A stretch of DNA of 7,237 nucleotides. Origin: DATCYZ01 sp036526195. GTDB lineage: Bacteria > Pseudomonadota > Gammaproteobacteria > Burkholderiales > SG8-39. Position 1 is the stretch's first letter; every line of letters starts with the position of its first letter. The notes beneath the pieces are model-generated. The model worked only from the letters and a program-made list of their open reading frames with translations. It was not told the origin of the DNA and ran no database searches. The position numbers and the translations under genes are program-made. Below are positions 1 to 7,237 of this stretch, in pieces. Location: assembly GCA_036526195.1 (NCBI GenBank), contig DATCYZ010000149.1, positions 1 to 7,237 of the forward strand. The letters run 5' to 3'.

Positions 1-1716
<1,716 letters not shown>

Positions 1717-1775
1717 GGAAGTCTTCCTGGCGGGGGTCGGTGCGTCGGGCGCCGGCTATCGTAATCGGATCGGCA
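1717..1775 (-). other. 59-nt glk-glgX gap
   Basis: This is the largest intergenic gap in the window. It holds the glgX ribosome binding site near its end, and no stem-loop followed by a T-run, so there is no sign of a terminator separating glk from glgX. Most of the gap is GC-rich, with a small less GC-rich patch around 1757-1770. Read-through from glk into glgX is the simplest interpretation. Confidence 0.5.
1723..1728 (-). promoter_or_regulatory. Ribosome binding site of glgX
   Basis: AGGAAG on the minus strand lies 6 nt upstream of the ATG at 1716-1714. It supports that ATG as the start; the protein begins with a GlgX-like N-terminus within 15 residues of it. Confidence 0.6.
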
Positions 1776-2750
1776 TCAGGTATCGAGGGCCGCGGCGGCG
1801 GCACCGCGCAGGCCGAGGCGCGGATCGGTGACCACGGCGAGCGGCATGCGCCGCGCGTGCGGCTCGAAGGCGCCCTTGTCGTTGAAGGCGGCGCAGAAGC
1901 CGCCCGCGGCGATGCGCGGCAGGATCTTCGGGGCGATGCCGCCGGCGATGTAGACGCCGCCGCGCGCGAGCGCCGTCAGCGCGAGGTCGCCGGCGCAGGC
2001 GCCGTAGCAGGCGATGTACAGGTCGAGCGCCGCCAGCGCCAGCGCATCGCGCTGCTCGAGGGCATGGCGGGTGATGGCCGGGGCCTGCGCGCCGGCGCCG
2101 CCGAGCTCGGCGCGCAGCGCGGGCGACTCGGGCAGCGCGCCGCCGGCGGCAAGGTAGCCGTAGATCCGCGCAAGGCCGGCGCCGGAGAGCACGTGTTCCA
2201 GCGTGACGCGGCGAAACCGCGCGTGCAGGTGGCGCCACAGGCCGAGCTGCGTCTCGTCCGCGGGCGCGAAGGCCGCATGTCCGCCTTCGCCGGGCAGCGG
2301 CCGGTAGCCGCGGGTGCCGTGCACCAGCAGGGCGATGCCGAGCCCGGTGCCGGCGCCGACCAGCAGGCGCGGGGCGTGTTCAACCGGTTCGCCGGCCTGC
2401 AGCACCTCGAGCGACCCGGCGGGCAGGTGGGCGAGACCGCGCGCGGCGGCGTCGAAGTCGTTCACCAGGCGCAGGTCGGGCAGGCCGAAGCGCGCGCCGA
2501 GCGCGGCGGCGTCCAGCGACCAGCCGAGGTTGGTCATGCGCACCCGGCCCTCGCTGACCGGGCCGGCGACGCCGAGGCAGGCCGCCTGCGGCGCGGGTGC
2601 GCCGGCGTCCGCGAGGAATTTCTCCAGCACCGCTTCGATGCCGCGAAAATCCGCTGCGGCGTAGTCGCGCTCGAAGTCCGGCGTCGCCCCGGGCGTCGCG
2701 ACCAGGGCGAAGCGCAGGTGCGTGCCGCCGAGGTCGCCCGCGAGGATCAC
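1776..2750 (-). CDS. glk: Glucokinase (Glk family, COG0837/PF02685 type)
   Basis: This cytoplasmic enzyme phosphorylates glucose with ATP to glucose 6-phosphate. It has 324 aa, normal for the family. The N-terminal phosphate-binding motif is GDLGGTHLRFALV at 5-17. AGPVSEGRVRMTNLGW lies at 62-77, and LVNDFDAAARGL at 95-106 holds Asn97 and the probable catalytic base Asp98. A glycine-rich GAGTGLGIA is at 132-140, GEGGHAAFAP at 154-163 carries glucose-contacting Glu155 and His158, and Glu185 is in TLEHVLSGAGL; these match the E. coli Glk glucose-binding set. A second glycine-rich ATP-site motif, GGVYIAGGIAPKIL, is at 264-277. The CXCGXXGC zinc motif of ROK sugar kinases is absent. The start is the GTG at 2750, which gives the motif its proper short N-terminus and overlaps the preceding stop as GTGA; no good ribosome binding site precedes it, so coupled translation is likely. 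In this operon it would recapture glucose from TreS side hydrolysis or glucan breakdown. Confidence 0.95.
   Translation of the reverse strand: MILAGDLGGTHLRFALVATPGATPDFERDYAAADFRGIEAVLEKFLADAGAPAPQAACLGVAGPVSEGRVRMTNLGWSLDAAALGARFGLPDLRLVNDFDAAARGLAHLPAGSLEVLQAGEPVEHAPRLLVGAGTGLGIALLVHGTRGYRPLPGEGGHAAFAPADETQLGLWRHLHARFRRVTLEHVLSGAGLARIYGYLAAGGALPESPALRAELGGAGAQAPAITRHALEQRDALALAALDLYIACYGACAGDLALTALARGGVYIAGGIAPKILPRIAAGGFCAAFNDKGAFEPHARRMPLAVVTDPRLGLRGAAAAALDT
2747..2750 (-). other. GTGA start/stop overlap coupling the membrane protein gene and glk
   Basis: On the minus strand, GTGA contains both the GTG start of glk and the TGA stop of the upstream membrane protein gene. The 20 nt before it lack a clear Shine-Dalgarno sequence, so glk translation probably depends on ribosomes terminating on the upstream gene. 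Confidence 0.7.
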
Positions 2751-3445
2751 GCTTTCGGGCCTGCGTCGCCGCCGCCGTCGGGTTTGCGCGGCAGCCAGCG
2801 ATCGAGCAGGTCCGCCGCGTGTTCGCGCCCGCCCAGGCCGAAGGCGAGCGCGAGGGCGAACACCAGGCCGGCAAACAGGATGAGGAAGCTCTGGCGCACG
2901 ATCTCGCCGCCGACCTCGACCTGGTCGAGCGCGATCAGCGCGACGAAGACCAGGATCGCGTACTGCGCGATCCGCCCGAGCATCTCGGCGTCCTGCATGC
3001 CGACCGTGCGGCAGTACGTCACCACCGTGCCGCTCACGACGCGCGCGAAGTAGGCGCCGAAGGCGACGATGACGATGGCCACCGCCAGCTTGGGCACGAA
3101 CAGCACCACCTGGCCGAGCAGCTCGGTGATCGTGGTGAGCCCCAGGCCGTTCAGCGCGATGACCAGCGCCGCGAGCACCACAAGCCAGTAGCCGAGCAGC
3201 GCCACGACCGCCGTGGTGTCGATGCGCAGCCCGCCGCGCGCGAGGAAGGCGTCCATGCCGGAGCGCTCGGTGAGGACGTTGAAGTTGATCGCGCGCAGCA
3301 GCTTGTCCACTGCGACGCGCGCGAGCCGCGCCAGCAGCCAGCCGCCGACCACCACCAGCGCGGCGAGCGCAAGCCGCGGCAGGAAGTCGCCGAGGTGCGC
3401 GAGGAAGACCCTGACCGGTTCGAGCAGTACGCTGACGTTTTCCAT
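2747..3445 (-). CDS. TM-helix-repeat membrane protein, related to MscS-like/CmpX-type proteins
   Basis: This predicted inner-membrane protein has 232 aa and about five hydrophobic segments: roughly residues 21-41, 79-99, 112-133, 158-175 and 184-205. It resembles the 'conserved TM helix' repeat family (PF05552 type), whose members are often annotated as small-conductance mechanosensitive channels or CmpX-like proteins. The evidence is two similar units, each with a hydrophobic helix followed by a small-residue and charged turn (LPRLALAALVVVGGWLLARL at 22-41; VPKLAVAIVIVAFGAYFARV at 117-136), plus the near-terminal FGLGGREHA at 202-210, a hallmark of the family. No soluble MscS beta-domain follows; the protein ends in a short Gly/Pro/Lys tail, so calling it a functional channel would be over-reading. 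The start is set by a strong AAGGAG site. Its 3' end overlaps glk by 4 nt. No substrate or direct role in glucan metabolism can be read from the sequence; operon membership suggests an osmotic or membrane-linked role. Confidence 0.8.
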   Translation of the reverse strand: MENVSVLLEPVRVFLAHLGDFLPRLALAALVVVGGWLLARLARVAVDKLLRAINFNVLTERSGMDAFLARGGLRIDTTAVVALLGYWLVVLAALVIALNGLGLTTITELLGQVVLFVPKLAVAIVIVAFGAYFARVVSGTVVTYCRTVGMQDAEMLGRIAQYAILVFVALIALDQVEVGGEIVRQSFLILFAGLVFALALAFGLGGREHAADLLDRWLPRKPDGGGDAGPKA

Positions 3446-3451
3446 GTGTGT

Positions 3452-3457
3452 CTCCTT
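3452..3457 (-). promoter_or_regulatory. Ribosome binding site of the TM-helix protein gene
   Basis: AAGGAG on the minus strand lies 6 nt before the ATG at 3445-3443, inside the 22-nt gap after the treS stop. It is the strongest Shine-Dalgarno match in the window and fixes the start of the membrane protein. Confidence 0.75.
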
Positions 3458-3467
3458 GGGGCGCGGC

Positions 3468-6818
<3,351 letters not shown>

Positions 6819-6825
6819 GTGCCGG

Positions 6826-6830
6826 CCTCC
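6826..6830 (-). promoter_or_regulatory. Ribosome binding site of treS
   Basis: GGAGG on the minus strand sits between the glgE stop and the treS GTG, 7 nt upstream of the GTG at 6818-6816. It decides the start: the frame stays open upstream into glgE, but those extra residues are out-of-frame glgE sequence, and TreS homology begins about 20 residues after this GTG. Its position just after the glgE TGA also suits translation by ribosomes finishing glgE. Confidence 0.75.
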
Positions 6831-6831
6831 A

Positions 6832-7237
6832 TCAGAGGAAGTAGTCGAAATCCTGCTCGCGCCGCACGCGGCGTCGCAGGCAGAAGACGTGCGCCGGCGC
6901 GTTGGCGGGATCGAGGCGCACGAAATTGCGCGCGCCCTGCCAGAGGAAGCGCGCGCCGGAGAGCAGGTCGTGCATCTGGTAGGGCAGCGCGGGGTCAATG
7001 CCGAGCGCCGCCAGGTCGAGCTCGATCCAACCCGAGTGGGGGTTGTGCGGGTCCAGGCAGACCACCGTGATGACGACATTCTCGAGGTCGTCCGTCGCCT
7101 TCGCGTAGCACAGCAGTTGTTCGTTGTCGGTGGCGAAGAAGCGCAGGCCCCGGTCCGAGTGCAGCGCGGGGTTCTCCCGGCGGATGCGGTTCAGCCGGCC
7201 GATGAAGGGGGCGAGGCTGTCCGCGCGCTCCAGGTCG
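6832..7237 (-). CDS. glgE: GlgE, alpha-1,4-glucan:maltose-1-phosphate maltosyltransferase, C-terminal fragment
   Basis: This is the 3' end of a gene whose start lies beyond the right edge; 134 codons are visible before a TGA stop. GlgE (GH13_3) transfers maltosyl units from maltose 1-phosphate to the non-reducing end of alpha-1,4-glucans in the cytoplasm. The visible part is the end of the catalytic region (LNRIRRENPAL, about residues 15-25 of the fragment) and the C-terminal beta-sandwich domain. Recognisable segments are DNEQLLCYAK, a VVCLDPHNPHSGWIEL strand, and MHDLLSGARFLWQGARNFV followed by RLDP, all typical of GlgE C-termini. The catalytic Asp/Glu residues are upstream and unseen, so activity cannot be judged. 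An internal GTG at 7065 could be mistaken for a start, but the frame is open and conserved through it to the edge. It is followed 13 nt later by the TreS-maltokinase gene that supplies its substrate, which strengthens the call. Confidence 0.9.
   Translation of the reverse strand, partial: DLERADSLAPFIGRLNRIRRENPALHSDRGLRFFATDNEQLLCYAKATDDLENVVITVVCLDPHNPHSGWIELDLAALGIDPALPYQMHDLLSGARFLWQGARNFVRLDPANAPAHVFCLRRRVRREQDFDYFL

Noticed and set aside
1717..1727. Small palindrome ggaagtcttcc overlapping the glgX ribosome binding site
   Set aside because: Its arms are separated by a single base, so it cannot fold into a hairpin, and at this length it is likely chance; no reason to call it an operator.
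1740..3053. Plus-strand open frame of 437 codons opposite glk and the membrane protein gene
   Set aside because: Arg/Gly/Ala-rich product without domains, antisense to two well-supported genes, with no ribosome binding site; a shadow.
6819..7079. Extending treS upstream to an ATG at 7079
   Set aside because: The added 87 residues are glgE sequence read out of frame (Ser/Arg/Thr-rich, no homology), while a good GGAGG site precedes the GTG at 6818.

Overview
The window is a high-GC (roughly 70% by eye) stretch of bacterial chromosome in which every supported gene lies on the minus strand, tightly packed like one operon. In transcription order, from high to low coordinates, it reads: glgE (3' end only), a treS-maltokinase fusion, a small polytopic membrane protein with conserved TM-helix repeats, glk (glucokinase), and glgX (glycogen debranching enzyme, 5' part only). 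The gene types, the proteobacterial-style Glk and GlgX, the GTG starts and the strong G/C third-position bias fit a proteobacterium. Betaproteobacteria (Rhodocyclales or Burkholderiales) is my best guess, but it rests on recalled gene style and not on a search.

Layout: 7237-6832 is the GlgE C-terminus. It is followed by a 13-nt gap carrying a good ribosome binding site, then TreS-Mak (6818-3468, 1116 aa), a 22-nt gap, the TM-helix protein (3445-2747, 232 aa), a 4-nt GTGA overlap, glucokinase (2750-1776, 324 aa), a 59-nt gap, and GlgX from 1716 running off the left edge (572 codons seen). No stretch over 300 bases lacks a gene. No RNA gene, mobile element, CRISPR array or convincing terminator is visible.

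Together the genes form the GlgE route and its side reactions. TreS interconverts trehalose and maltose, its fused maltokinase domain makes maltose 1-phosphate, and GlgE polymerises that into alpha-1,4-glucan. GlgX removes branches during glucan breakdown. Glk phosphorylates glucose released by TreS side hydrolysis or glucan degradation. The branching enzyme GlgB, expected in this pathway, is not in the window. The least conventional member is the membrane protein between treS and glk. It looks related to the TM-helix repeat family often annotated as mechanosensitive channels, which hints at, but does not prove, a link between membrane or osmotic state and the trehalose/glycogen balance. Apart from that, the system is largely a recognisable known pathway.
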